Source: Azotobacter paspali
GTDB lineage: Bacteria > Pseudomonadota > Gammaproteobacteria > Pseudomonadales > Pseudomonadaceae
Length of the DNA stretch: 64,000 nucleotides
NCBI RefSeq assembly: GCF_042434745.1
Contig: NZ_JBHLSS010000145.1
Strand: one strand, 5' to 3'
The position numbers and the translations under genes are program-made. Shown here piece after piece: positions 8,261 through 16,748 of the stretch. The notes beneath the pieces were generated by a model. The model had not been told where the DNA came from. It saw nothing but the letters and a program-made list of their open reading frames with translations, and ran no database searches. Numbering within the stretch: position 1 is the stretch's first letter; each line of letters begins with the position of its first letter.

Positions 8261-8479
8261 TTGACCTACAACAAGGCCTGGTACATCGACGTCGCCAGCC
8301 GTTCGCGCGGCGAATGGGAATGGGGGCGCGACTTCCGTCTCGACTAGGTGATACAGAGCGGTCCGCTCGCCGGTCTGGGCTTCGCCTGGGCCAATGCCTC
8401 GCTGCGCAGCCACGTGGTCAGCCAGCGCGATATCGACGAGAACCGGCTGATCATGCTGTACAGCGTGCCGCTGCGCTGA
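8261..8479 (+). pseudogene. OprD-family porin, C-terminal remnant with in-frame TAG
   Basis: Translating from 8261 gives LTYNKAWYIDVASRSRGEWE, then WGRDFRLD, a TAG at 8345, and VIQSGPLAGLGFAWANASLR with ENRLIMLYSVPLR and a stop at 8477-8479. This is the last few strands and terminal signature of an OprD porin. The TAG replaces the usual Tyr of the DYxIQSGPL motif. Everything upstream is missing and is replaced by the IS200 transposase tail, so the gene was cut by that element or by a deletion. Confidence 0.82.
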
Positions 8480-8596
8480 GGGGGCGTGGGGGCGGATTCA
8501 TCCGCGATGGGTTATGGCCAAAGCATCGCGGACGGGTTCGCTCTCGCCGCCGACGGAGGGCTGGGGGCGCCGAGCTGGGGGCACCGAGCCGGGGGA

Positions 8597-8881
8597 TCAG
8601 TCGTTCTCGCTCCAGAGATACTGGTCGATTTCCTGCATCAGATAGCTGTTGCTCCTGATGTTGCGTGCCTCGGCCTCGGCTTCCTCGCGGCTATAGCCGT
8701 TCAGGGTGAAGCTGGTCCGGCCCGCCGGATGGGCCTCATAGAACAGGCGTACTTCCAGCAGCCAGGTGTCGGCGCGGTGCGAGTCGGGGAGCAGGCGCAG
8801 GTGCGCCTTGAGCTTTCTCTCGAGCGGGACGATCAGGTTGAACACTTCTGTCGATGCAGGCGATGAATTCACCTCACCCAT
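8597..8881 (-). CDS. Hypothetical protein, 94 residues
   Basis: A soluble, acidic protein with no signal peptide or membrane segment. ATG 8881 has a strong ribosome site (AAGGGGAG). Visible features are a central VPLERKLKAHLRLLPDSHRA stretch and a C-terminal acidic helix with YSREEAEAEARNIRSN, ending QYLWSEND. I do not recognise the family. Composition and Shine-Dalgarno favour a real gene. It is oriented away from the scar at 8.2-8.5 kb. Confidence 0.62.
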   Translation of the reverse strand: MGEVNSSPASTEVFNLIVPLERKLKAHLRLLPDSHRADTWLLEVRLFYEAHPAGRTSFTLNGYSREEAEAEARNIRSNSYLMQEIDQYLWSEND

Positions 8882-9173
8882 TTTTCTCCCCTTGTCACTG
8901 CAAAGCCGCCGCGCGTATGCCGGGCTTTCCGGTTCATGATGTTCTGCCGTCCGCGCCTGGGCTTGTCGTTGCCGTCCGACGAACGGTTTGGCAACATCCC
9001 GGCAACCTTCGACGGGCTGCCTCGGCGGGGGCGATCCGGTGCGCAGCCGGGTCGCTGATCGGACCGCATATTAGAGCAGATCGCCCTTCGCCGTGGTACT
9101 GCCAGTGCACGCCCGGTCTTTTCCAAGCGGTTCGGGGCGCGTTTCGCAAGCGCTGGGAGTACGGAGCCAAAGC

Positions 9174-9485
9174 ATGAATATCTGGGCATTGGACAAACAT
9201 CAGGACATTCGCCACGTGCTGTTGCTGTTGAGCGAGCAACTGGGGCCAGATGCCTTCGTCATCGATGCCATGACCTCGCTGGACCCGCGGGCGATCTACC
9301 TGCACCATCGCGAGGAGTTCGGCGTGCGCGCCTGGCTCTATACGCTCGGCCAGAGTCCGGGCCGCTACGGCGTGCACCTGGAATACCCGAACAGCACGGA
9401 CACCCACGAGAACGTGCCGCTGGCGGAACTGGTGGCGATGCTCGCCGTGCATTTCGATGTGCCGACGATCCAGCCGCTGCCGTGA
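9174..9485 (+). CDS. Hypothetical protein, 103 residues
   Basis: A small soluble protein with no transmembrane or secretion signal. ATG 9174 has GGAG at -10. The longer frame to 9093 lacks a ribosome site. Segments include MNIWALDKHQDIRHVLLLLS, AIYLHHREEFGVRAWLYTLG and a C-terminal LAELVAMLAVHFDVPTIQPL. The mix of strands and amphipathic helices suggests a compact alpha/beta fold. The family is not recognised. Confidence 0.6.
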   Translation: MNIWALDKHQDIRHVLLLLSEQLGPDAFVIDAMTSLDPRAIYLHHREEFGVRAWLYTLGQSPGRYGVHLEYPNSTDTHENVPLAELVAMLAVHFDVPTIQPLP

Positions 9486-9539
9486 TGCCGGCGGGCGGCG
9501 AATCATCGCCCATCCGCCGCTGCGGCGATCGGATTGGGC

Positions 9540-9567
9540 TTGTTCCAGCCTGATTAGTGGCTACAGT
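9540..9567 (+). promoter_or_regulatory. Possible sigma-70 promoter for the molybdate-binding gene
   Basis: TTGTTC (9540-9545) and TACAGT (9562-9567) are separated by 16 bp and lie about 90 bp before the ModG start. The match is moderate (4 of 6 at each box). Confidence 0.3.
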
Positions 9568-9654
9568 GTCGTCGCACATGGCCAGTCGCTCGGCAACGGG
9601 CCATGCCGGCCGGCACGCGCCCGGTATTCACGCATCGGACAAGAAGGAAACAGC

Positions 9655-10086
9655 ATGAGGGTCAGCGCCCGCAACGTGCTCGAAGGCACCGTTAGCACCC
9701 TGAAAGAAGGCGCGGTCAACGCCGAAGTGGATGTCACCCTGGACGGTGGAGACACGCTGGTGGCCGTGGTCACCCTGGAAAGCGCTAGGTCTCTGGGCCT
9801 TGTCGCCGGCAAGAAGGTGGTGGCCGTGATCAAGGCGCCCTGGGTCCTGTTGGCGGTCGACGACCGTAACGGCTGCCGCCTGTCCGCCCGCAACGTCCTG
9901 GCCGGCACCATCGAGTCGATCGAGGTCGGCACGGTCAACGTCGAAGTGATCCTGACCCTGCCGGGCGGCACCAAAATCGTTTCCGTAGTGACCAAGGAAG
10001 CCGCCGCCGAGCTGGGCCTGAAGCCGGGCGCCAGCGCCAGCGCGGTGATCAAGGCTTCCAGCGTGATTCTCGGCGTTCCGGTCTGA
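9655..10086 (+). CDS. modG: Molybdate-binding protein with two Mop (TOBE) domains
   Basis: A 143-residue cytoplasmic protein built of two tandem Mop domains, residues 1-68 (SARNVLEGTVSTLKEGAVNA to VIKAPWVLLAV) and 73-141 (LSARNVLAGTIESIEVGTVN to VIKASSVILGV). SARNxLxGxV and the V(I)KAxxVxL end are diagnostic of molybdopterin-binding-like proteins that store molybdate or tungstate. The length matches A. vinelandii ModG. ATG 9655 has AAGAAGGAAA upstream. Here the gene stands alone rather than beside mod transport genes, so it may be a ModG paralogue. Molybdate storage would suit a nitrogen fixer. Confidence 0.93.
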   Translation: MRVSARNVLEGTVSTLKEGAVNAEVDVTLDGGDTLVAVVTLESARSLGLVAGKKVVAVIKAPWVLLAVDDRNGCRLSARNVLAGTIESIEVGTVNVEVILTLPGGTKIVSVVTKEAAAELGLKPGASASAVIKASSVILGVPV

Positions 10087-10133
10087 GTCCGGCGCCTCGT
10101 GCGTCCCCGCGACGAACGCCGCGGAGCCTGCCG

Positions 10134-10982
10134 TCACGCATTCTCCAGCCATTCGGCCAGCCAGGGCAGCACCTGCTCGCAGGGCCGTTCGATCTTCAGG
10201 TTCAGCAGGCCTTCCGCGCGCATCGTGCCCTGGTTGATGGCCGCCAGCGGCCTGCCCCGTTCGGCGATCGAGCGGCACAGCCGGAAGCTCGAATAGGTCA
10301 TCACCGTCGAGCCGACGACCAGCAGCGCCGGCGCACGCTCGATGCTCCGCGAGGCCGCCTCGGTCTGCTCGGCCGGCACGCCTTCGCCGTAGAACACCAC
10401 GTCCGGCTTGAGCAGGTCGCTGCCGCAGCAGGGGCACCAGGGGATGCAAAATCCTTCCAGATAGGCCTCCGCTAGCCGGGCATCGCCGTCCGGCGCGAGG
10501 ATGGCCTCGACACCCCGCAGGTAGGCGTTTTTCTCCTCCAGTTCGGCCTGGATCTCGCTGCGCCACAGCCGCTTGCCGCAATCCAGGCAACGCACCCGGT
10601 GCAGGTTGCCGTGCAGCTCGATCACTTCCTCGCTGCCGGCTTCCTGGTGCAGCCCGTCCACGTTCTGGGTGATCAGGCCGGCGATCCGCCGTCCGGCCGC
10701 GAGCTTGGCCAGGGCGCGGTGCGCCGCGTTCGGGCGGGCCTCGCGCATCCTTGGCCAGCCGATCATGCTGCGCGCCCAGTAGCGCTTGCGCGCCGCGCTC
10801 GAAGCGGTGAATTCCTGGTAGGTCATCGGCGCCCTGCCATGGCGGACGCCGTCCTTGTCGCGATAGGCGGGGATGCCCGAGGGCGTGCTGATGCCCGCGC
10901 CGGTCAGGACCAGCAGCGGTTGCCGTGCCATGAGCCGGCACAGCTCCAGTAGGGCGGCGGGTGGATCGAAATCGTACGGCAT
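10134..10982 (-). CDS. Sir2-family NAD-dependent protein deacylase (sirtuin)
   Basis: A 282-residue sirtuin that removes acyl groups from lysine using NAD. Motifs in order: GAGISTPSGIPAYRD (NAD-binding GAGxS, residues about 32-46), TQNVDGLHQEAGS, the HG catalytic histidine in IELHGNLHRVRC, zinc cysteines CLDC and CPCC, and DVVFYGEGVP. GIPxYRD and the spacing of the zinc ribbon are like class II (SIRT4-like) enzymes. ATG 10982 has GCGGAGACC upstream. The longer frame is unsupported. It is convergent with the molybdate-binding gene. Confidence 0.93.
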   Translation of the reverse strand: MPYDFDPPAALLELCRLMARQPLLVLTGAGISTPSGIPAYRDKDGVRHGRAPMTYQEFTASSAARKRYWARSMIGWPRMREARPNAAHRALAKLAAGRRIAGLITQNVDGLHQEAGSEEVIELHGNLHRVRCLDCGKRLWRSEIQAELEEKNAYLRGVEAILAPDGDARLAEAYLEGFCIPWCPCCGSDLLKPDVVFYGEGVPAEQTEAASRSIERAPALLVVGSTVMTYSSFRLCRSIAERGRPLAAINQGTMRAEGLLNLKIERPCEQVLPWLAEWLENA

Positions 10983-11228
10983 GGGGGTCTCCGCATCTGC
11001 CGGCCCGGCGAAGCGCCGGCCGGTCGAATCTTGCCTCGGCGAATGGGATGGAAAGAGTCGAGCATGGAGCACGGCACTGCGCAGGGCTACCGGGAGAAGC
11101 GTTGTTCCGGTCCTAAGCCCGTGGGGCTGGGCGATACGCCCGGATGCTGGCTGCTTTGCCGGCATTTCGGTTTCGGGCCAGGCCTTTGCCATTGCCTCCT
11201 GCTCCGGTGAAGCCATTTTGTCCAAAGG

Positions 11229-11472
11229 TTATCCACAATTTTTTCTCGCGCACGGTTGACAATCCAGAGTTCCCGGTACTCTCCGGCGTGCTGGTTATCT
11301 TTCTCCGAACTATTGAAAATGGCTTGATATTTCAGATGGTTATGTGCTGGTAGGAAGATTTTTCACAACTTTGATTAAAAAACGATCGGTGCTGCCGAGG
11401 CCAGATTCCATCGGCCTTGCGGCCAGTCATACCGTATTTGTCCACAGCTCGATCCACACCTTCTGTGGGTTA
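11229..11472. other. AT-rich intergenic region with a cluster of DnaA-box-like sites
   Basis: The 592-bp gap between the sirtuin and gst starts holds one perfect DnaA box TTATCCACA (11229-11237). It also holds TTGTCCACA (11438-11446, one mismatch), CGATCCACA (11450-11458, two mismatches), a reverse TGTGGGTTA (11464-11472, two mismatches) and TTTTTCACA (11359-11367, two mismatches). Between them lies the most AT-rich tract of the first 40 kb, including GATTAAAAAACGATC. No coding sequence is apparent. It may be DnaA-responsive regulatory DNA. There is no dnaA, dnaN or gidA here, so an origin claim is not supported. Confidence 0.4.
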
Positions 11473-11574
11473 CTCGCAGGCGAGCCATGAAGGCGGGCGG
11501 CAAAATAGCGCGAGTGCCGAGAGCGTCCTAAGCTTGCCCAGCGAGCCGAGCAATTCGTCAATCGAGGAGAAATC

Positions 11575-12180
11575 ATGAAGCTTTACTACACCCCAGGGGC
11601 CTGCTCCCTGGTTCCGCACATCGTCCTTTGCGAACTGGGCCTGCCCTACGAGCTGGAAAAAGTGGATCTGAACAGCCATACCATTGAGGGCGGGGGGGAT
11701 TACTACAACGTCAATCCGAAGGGATACGTGCCGACTTTGCAGTTGAACGACGGCCAGCGGCTCACCGAAAGCGGGGCCATCGCCCTGTTCCTCGCCGAGA
11801 AGCTGCCCGAGGCCGGCCTGCTGCCGACCTCGGGCAGCCTGGAACGGTTCCGCGTCCAGGAGTGGCTGTTCTTTATCGGCAGCGAACTGCACAAGGGGAT
11901 CGGCCAGTTGTTCAATCCGCAGCTCACCCCCGAGTGGAAGAAGGCTGCGCTGGCCGGCATCGAGAAGCGTCTGGCTTACGTCGACAAGGTGCTCACCGGG
12001 CAGGACTACCTGAACGGTGCGCGCTTCTCCGTGGCCGATGCCTATTTGTTCACCGTACTGAGTTGGACCAAGCCGCTGGACATCGACCTTTCCCGCTGGC
12101 CGGCCCTGCGCGCCTTCCACGACCGGGTGGCGGCGCGGCCCGCCGTGCAGAAGGCGATGCAGGCGGAGGGCTTGCTCTAG
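11575..12180 (+). CDS. gst: Glutathione S-transferase, beta class
   Basis: A 201-residue cytosolic enzyme conjugating glutathione to electrophiles. The N-terminal thioredoxin-like domain starts MKLYYTPGACSLVPHIVL, with the Cys/Ser pair typical of beta-class GSTs, and has NPKGYVPTL and the glutathione-binding LTESGAIALFLAE. The all-alpha domain follows, with FSVADAYLFTVLSW as the N-capping/hydrophobic staple region. ATG 11575 has GAGGAGAA upstream. Its TAG stop at 12178-12180 is also the first bases of a terminal-inverted-repeat element. Confidence 0.95.
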   Translation: MKLYYTPGACSLVPHIVLCELGLPYELEKVDLNSHTIEGGGDYYNVNPKGYVPTLQLNDGQRLTESGAIALFLAEKLPEAGLLPTSGSLERFRVQEWLFFIGSELHKGIGQLFNPQLTPEWKKAALAGIEKRLAYVDKVLTGQDYLNGARFSVADAYLFTVLSWTKPLDIDLSRWPALRAFHDRVAARPAVQKAMQAEGLL

Positions 12181-12478
12181 GGCCTGTTAACACTGCTCCG
12201 CGAGGCCGCGATGGAGCCTGTTTTTGCGCGGGGTTAGGCGCGAGAAGAGAAGTTTGGTCATTGTAAACGAACGACGAGCAACGACGCACCGCGCAAAAAC
12301 AGGCCCGTCCCTGCGGGTGGGGCCGCCCAGGCCGCGTGGCAAATGGCGCCATGCGTCGTTGCAGGACTTGGCAAGGCAATGCCATTCCCTGCGTCCCGCG
12401 CCTCGCCGGTCGCGGCCCGGCCTGGCGCCATTTGGCACGGCAACGCGGCTTGCAAAGAGTAGGGTTAACAGGCCCTAG
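12177..12478. repeat. 302-bp palindromic repeat element (nested-stem family), copy 1
   Basis: Perfect 15-bp terminal inverted repeats: CTAGGGCCTGTTAAC (12177-12191) and GTTAACAGGCCCTAG (12464-12478), flanked by TA. Inside are a perfect 16-bp stem GCCTGTTTTTGCGCGG (12216-12231) / CCGCGCAAAAACAGGC (12289-12304) and a 10-bp stem AAATGGCGCC (12341-12350) / GGCGCCATTT (12424-12433). The same order of blocks occurs in reverse orientation at 38132-38426. It codes for nothing and lies between convergent gst and receptor genes. It looks like a MITE-type non-autonomous element. No transposase relative is in the window. Confidence 0.8.
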
Positions 12479-12577
12479 TCCGCTCCGGCCGATTCCCCAT
12501 GGGTGAAAGCCGGCAAGCCGGTTGCCGGCGTTCCATCCGCGCACTTTCCCGGATTTTTCGAATCGCGTCGTGCAGCC

Positions 12578-14977
12578 CTACCAGTGATAGCTGAGCGTGG
12601 CGATAGCCGTGCGCTCGTCGCCGTAGCGACAGGCGTTGGCGCAGTACAGGTAGCGTTTGTTAGTCAGGTTCTGCACCTTGGCGGTCATCTGCCAATGGTC
12701 GTCGAATTCGTATTCGAGCAGCGCGTCGACCAGGGTGTAGGCCGGGATGTTGCGGTCGCTGACCTTCGCCGAAGTGCGCGTGGTGCCGTTGTAGCGGGCG
12801 CCGGCACCGACCTTCAGCTTCGGCAGGCCGAACCTGGCCAGGCGGTAGTCCAGCCACAGGGATGCGCTGTGATAGGGAATGCCCTCGATGCGCGAGCCTT
12901 CGAGCACGGGATCGTTGTCGGCGATGATGTGGGCATCGGTATAGGCGTAGGAGGCGCTCAGGTTCAACAGGGGCGTCAGGCCGGCCTTGAGTTCCAATTC
13001 GAGGCCCTTGCTGCGTTCCTTGCCGGTCTGCTCGTCGAAATCCGAACCTGGAATCGAGCTGACCACGTTCTCCTGGGTCAGCCGGTAGACGGCCGCGCTG
13101 AGCATCAGGTCGCGACCGGGCGGCTGGTAACGCAGGCCGATCTCGTATTGCTCGCCCTCGGTCGGTTCGAAGCTGCGGCCTTCGCTGTCGACGCCGTCGG
13201 TGGGCAGGAACGACTGGCTGTAGCTGATGTAGGGCGCCAGGCCGTTGTCGGCGAGATAGACCATGCCGATGCGGCCGGACAGTTCCTGGTCGCTCTTGGT
13301 GCTGCGGCTCCGGTCGCGGTAGTTGCGGGTATGGCTGCTGGCCCAGTCCTGGCGCAGGCCGAGCACGAATACCCAGCGTTCGGCGAACTTGGCCTGTTCC
13401 TGCAGGTAGAAGCCGGCCTGCCGGCTGTGTAGGTCGGAACCCCGGTCGATGCTGGTGTTGACCGTGGGCAGATTGCCGTACCTCGGGTTGGCCAGGTCCA
13501 GCGATGGCGCATTGCCGCTCCAGCGATGGCTGTCGTAGGTCTTGTAGTAGTAGTCGAGGCCGGCGAGCAGGGTGTGCTGCCAGCGGCCGCTGTCGAACGA
13601 CCATTGCAGGTTGCTGTCGCTGGCCCAGCCGGTGGCGATGTCTTCGCGCGAGTTGTAGCTACGGGTTAGGGTGGAGAGGTTCTTACCGGTGACCCGGCTG
13701 CTGTTCAGGCTGATGTAGTCGTAGTCGCTTTCGGAGTGGAAGTAGCGCAGGGCATGGCGCAGTTCAAGGCCGTCGTCGAGGCGGTGTTCGAAGAGGTAGC
13801 CGAGGGTGCCCATGTCGCCCGAATAGTCGTCGAAGCTCGGCTCGCCGGCGAACAGGTCGTAGGGAATCTTGCGGCCGGGTGTCGCGCTGTATTTGGTGAC
13901 GTTGTAGTTCATCGCCGGGGTCAGGGTCGTGCGGGTTTCCTGATAGGTGGCGAGCAGGGTCAGGCGGGTATCGTCGTCGATGTGCCAGGTGATGGCCGGG
14001 GCGAAGAAGCGCCTGTCGTCGTCGATCGAGGTGTACTGCGTTTCGCTGTCGCGCCAGAGGGCGGTCAGCCGGTAGGTGAAGCGTCCCGACTCGTCGAGCG
14101 GACCGCCGTGGTCGGTGGAGATCTGGCGGCGCTGGTAGTTGCCGTATTCGACGTTGATTTCGTGCAGCGGATCGTCGCTGGGGCGTTTGCTCACGGTATT
14201 CACCAGGCCGCCGGGGGAGAGCTGGCCGTAGAGCACCGAGGAGGCGCCCTTGAGCACCTCGACCCGCTCCAGTCCATAAGGGTCCTGGCCGCCCTCGAAC
14301 TGGGAACTCTGCAATTTCAGACCATCGCGCAGCACGCCGCCGGTGCGCGGGCCGATGTCGAAGCCGCGCAGGCGATAGTCGTCCGCCACGCGGCTGTAGC
14401 CGTTCGGCTGGGTGACCACGCCGGAGGTGTACTGCAGCGTATCGGCGAGGCTGTCGTGCCGGCGGGTCTGCATCTCTTCGCGGGTGATCACCGAGATAGC
14501 CTGGGGCGTTTCGCGCAGGGCTGTGTCTGTCTTGGTCGCCGTGGCGCTGCGCCGGGCCACCAGTCCGTGGACGGGACCGCGGGCGTCCTCCTGCCAGGAG
14601 TCGCTCACCACAAAAGACGAGAGTTCCAGGGCGCCGTCGACGGGCAGGGCCTCGATGCTCAGGGCGCCGCTTTCGGCGACGCGCAACCTCAGGCTGCGCC
14701 CGTGCAGCAGCCGCTCGATAGCTTCCTCGACGCTGAAGCTCCCATGCAGGGCCTCGGCGTGCTCGCCGCGAACCAGTTCGGGGTCGAAGAGAATGCTGCG
14801 GGCGCTCTGCCGACCGATGGTGGTCAGGCTGTTTTCGAGAGGGCCGGCCGGCACGTCGAAGGTCAAAAGCTGCCGGTTCGTGATGGATGGCTCCGCGGCC
14901 TGGGCCGCCGGAGCGAGGCAGGTCAGCAGCAGGGACAGGGGGACCGGCGACAGGAGAAAAGAGAAACGACGAGACAT
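12578..14977 (-). CDS. TonB-dependent ferric siderophore receptor with signalling (STN) domain
   Basis: A 799-residue outer-membrane receptor of the FpvA/FoxA type. Domains in order: signal peptide ending AAQAAEP (about residues 1-28), an STN secretin/TonB short domain (about 37-112, LLTFDVPAGPLENSLTTIGR) that signals to FecR, the TonB box/plug (ETPQAISVITREEM, then VEVLKGASSVLYGQLSPGG), and a 22-strand barrel ending in aromatic YHW. The STN domain matches the upstream fecI-fecR pair, with cell-surface signalling switching on this gene. The 80-bp gap from fecR may hold the FecI-dependent promoter. The siderophore cannot be named from sequence. Confidence 0.95.
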   Translation of the reverse strand: MSRRFSFLLSPVPLSLLLTCLAPAAQAAEPSITNRQLLTFDVPAGPLENSLTTIGRQSARSILFDPELVRGEHAEALHGSFSVEEAIERLLHGRSLRLRVAESGALSIEALPVDGALELSSFVVSDSWQEDARGPVHGLVARRSATATKTDTALRETPQAISVITREEMQTRRHDSLADTLQYTSGVVTQPNGYSRVADDYRLRGFDIGPRTGGVLRDGLKLQSSQFEGGQDPYGLERVEVLKGASSVLYGQLSPGGLVNTVSKRPSDDPLHEINVEYGNYQRRQISTDHGGPLDESGRFTYRLTALWRDSETQYTSIDDDRRFFAPAITWHIDDDTRLTLLATYQETRTTLTPAMNYNVTKYSATPGRKIPYDLFAGEPSFDDYSGDMGTLGYLFEHRLDDGLELRHALRYFHSESDYDYISLNSSRVTGKNLSTLTRSYNSREDIATGWASDSNLQWSFDSGRWQHTLLAGLDYYYKTYDSHRWSGNAPSLDLANPRYGNLPTVNTSIDRGSDLHSRQAGFYLQEQAKFAERWVFVLGLRQDWASSHTRNYRDRSRSTKSDQELSGRIGMVYLADNGLAPYISYSQSFLPTDGVDSEGRSFEPTEGEQYEIGLRYQPPGRDLMLSAAVYRLTQENVVSSIPGSDFDEQTGKERSKGLELELKAGLTPLLNLSASYAYTDAHIIADNDPVLEGSRIEGIPYHSASLWLDYRLARFGLPKLKVGAGARYNGTTRTSAKVSDRNIPAYTLVDALLEYEFDDHWQMTAKVQNLTNKRYLYCANACRYGDERTAIATLSYHW

Positions 14978-15057
14978 GACGGCTCCGCTGAATGGTGATG
15001 AATACCGTCCATGTGCAACGAGGCCCCGAAATTTTCAGAGGGGATGCGAAAAAAAAA

Positions 15058-16011
15058 TCAACTGCGCTCGATGCTCGTCCACCAGCCCAGGTAGCGATGG
15101 ATGCGCAGCGGCAGGATTTCTTCGAGCGAAGCCAGCACCTGCTCGCTGTCGTCCAAGGGAAATAGGCCCGAGATGCGCAGGTCGGCGGCGTTCTGGGAAA
15201 GGCGCAGGTGACCGCGGTGATAGGGGCGCAAGGCGGCGATCAGCGCTTTTAGCGGGCGGTCGTGGAGTTCCAACCAGCCGTCTTGCCAGGCGAATTCGTT
15301 CCTGCGCTGCGCCTCCAGGCGCTGGCAGCCGTCCGGGTCGAAGCGGGCGCCTTCGCCGGCCACCAGCACCAAGCTGTCGCCGGAGCGGCTTTCCAGGCGG
15401 ACCTGTGCCTCCTGTACCCAGACCGTGGTTTCCCGTTCGCCGAGCGCGATGCTGAAGCGTGTTCCCAGGGCTTGCACGCGGCCGAAGGGCGTTTCGACGA
15501 CGAATGGCCGCCGGGCATCGGCCGTCACCTCGGCGAGTAGGGCGCCGCGCCGCAGGTACAGGCGTCGTCGCTGCTCGTCGTAGTCGATGTCGACGCGGCT
15601 TTGTGCATTGAGCAAAACGCTGCTGCCATCGGCCAGCACGAAGCGGCGCCGTTCGCCTGTGGCCGTGCTCAGGTCGGCGACCAGGCCGTCCAGCGGCATG
15701 CCGGGACGGGTCAGGCTGAAACCGCCGAGCCCGAGACCAGCCAGCGCCAGGGCACCACGCAGGGCCTGGCGCCGGCTGCTACCGACGTTCAGCAGGGTCT
15801 TGCGCGCAAGGTCGGTGGGCTGTTTGGCGATGCCGGCGAAGGCGCTGTCCAGGCGCCGCTGTAGGCGTTCCCAGGCGCCGCGATGCCGTTCGTTTTCGGC
15901 GAGCCAGCCTTCGAAACGGCGGCGCTCGGCATCGCTCATCCGGCCGGAGCGCTGCAGGGCCAGCCACTCGATGGCGGCGATTTCCTCGGACGACAGGCGG
16001 GGAGGCTTCAT
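15058..16011 (-). CDS. fecR: FecR-family anti-sigma regulator
   Basis: A 317-residue inner-membrane regulator. The N-terminal cytoplasmic DUF4880 domain has IAAIEWLALQRSGRMSDAER with GWLAENERHRGAWERL and binds the sigma factor. A short hydrophobic segment (ALRGALALAGLGLGGFSL) crosses the membrane. The periplasmic FecR domain follows (GERRRFVLADGSSVLLNAQS, FVVETPFGRVQALGTRFSI). ATG 16011 overlaps the fecI stop, so the two are translationally coupled. The longer frame upstream is a shadow of fecI. Confidence 0.93.
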   Translation of the reverse strand: MKPPRLSSEEIAAIEWLALQRSGRMSDAERRRFEGWLAENERHRGAWERLQRRLDSAFAGIAKQPTDLARKTLLNVGSSRRQALRGALALAGLGLGGFSLTRPGMPLDGLVADLSTATGERRRFVLADGSSVLLNAQSRVDIDYDEQRRRLYLRRGALLAEVTADARRPFVVETPFGRVQALGTRFSIALGERETTVWVQEAQVRLESRSGDSLVLVAGEGARFDPDGCQRLEAQRRNEFAWQDGWLELHDRPLKALIAALRPYHRGHLRLSQNAADLRISGLFPLDDSEQVLASLEEILPLRIHRYLGWWTSIERS

Positions 16012-16532
16012 GCCGCTTCGAGCGCCAGATAGCAAGTGGTCAGTCCCTTGACCACGTACTGGTGCACACGGGTGACGGATACGCCCAGGCGGCTGGCGAT
16101 CTCCGCATAGTTCAAGCCTTCCAGTTGACTGTAGAGAAAGGCCGCGCGGGCCTTCGGGGACAACCCGTCGAGCAACTGGTCGATGACCGCTAGGGCTTCC
16201 AGGGCCAGGACGGTTTCCTCGGGAGAAGGCTGGACGGCTTCTGGCTGCTGCGCCAGGACTTCCAGGTAGGCGCGTTCCAGGTCGCGGCGGCGCCAACTGG
16301 CGTAGATCAGGCGCTTGGCGATGGTGGTGAGCAGGGCGCGCGGCTCGCGGATGGCGCCGGGATCGTCCAGGACGACCACCTGGGTGAAGGTTTCCGAGGC
16401 GATGTCGGCGGCGTCGTGGGCGCAGCCGAGCCGGGCACGCAACCACCCGAACAGCCAGCCGTGATGCTTGCCGAACAGGCGATGGAGAACCTGGAGGCGC
16501 AGAGCGGGGGAGACTTGCGAGGAGGCGGTCAT
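16008..16532 (-). CDS. fecI: FecI-family ECF sigma factor
   Basis: A 174-residue extracytoplasmic-function sigma factor. Region 2 is visible as FGWLRARLGCAHDAADIASE plus PRALLTTIAKRLIYASWRR. Region 4 is LSPKARAAFLYSQLEGLNYA with EIASRLGVSVTRVHQYVVKG, the iron-starvation sigma signature. It heads the fecI-fecR-receptor cluster on the minus strand. A Fur box lies 25 bp upstream of the start codon, so iron should repress it. Confidence 0.95.
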   Translation of the reverse strand: MTASSQVSPALRLQVLHRLFGKHHGWLFGWLRARLGCAHDAADIASETFTQVVVLDDPGAIREPRALLTTIAKRLIYASWRRRDLERAYLEVLAQQPEAVQPSPEETVLALEALAVIDQLLDGLSPKARAAFLYSQLEGLNYAEIASRLGVSVTRVHQYVVKGLTTCYLALEAA

Positions 16533-16556
16533 CGTGAGTTGGAGATGAATTCGTCT

Positions 16557-16577
16557 TAATGATAAGTAATATCATTA
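16557..16577. promoter_or_regulatory. Fur box upstream of fecI
   Basis: TAATGATA (16557-16564) and TATCATTA (16570-16577) form a perfect inverted repeat around a 5-base spacer. This gives a 19-bp core close to the Fur consensus GATAATGATAATCATTATC. It overlaps the likely fecI promoter. It is also the only obvious iron operator near the divergent iron-cluster operon starting at 16896. Confidence 0.8.
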
Positions 16578-16719
16578 ACAAAAGGGCCGGGCCGGGCAAG
16601 CGCCGGATTGCCGCTAGGCGACGAAGTGTTGCCGGGCGCAGGGAGCGCCTCTCCATTCGCCGATTGCACGGATGTCCGGCAGTTCGGGAGGGCGGCCAGA
16701 GCGAAATGCTCGCCGTATT

Positions 16720-16748
16720 TTGACAGCTTCGCACGGTACTGCCATAGC
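16720..16748 (+). promoter_or_regulatory. Possible promoter for the iron-storage-like operon
   Basis: A perfect TTGACA (16720-16725) is followed after 17 bp by CATAGC (16743-16748), a poor -10. It would give a leader of about 150 nt before the short ORF at 16896. No other good candidate is seen between the Fur box and the operon. Confidence 0.3.

Noticed and set aside
11229..11472. A chromosomal replication origin.
   Set aside because: There are DnaA-box-like sites and AT-rich DNA, but no dnaA, dnaN, rpmH or gidA neighbours. Only one box is perfect.
13736..14998. A 420-residue open frame antisense to the siderophore receptor.
   Set aside because: The minus strand codes a full receptor with all motifs. 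The antisense frame is a GC-bias shadow without start or motif.
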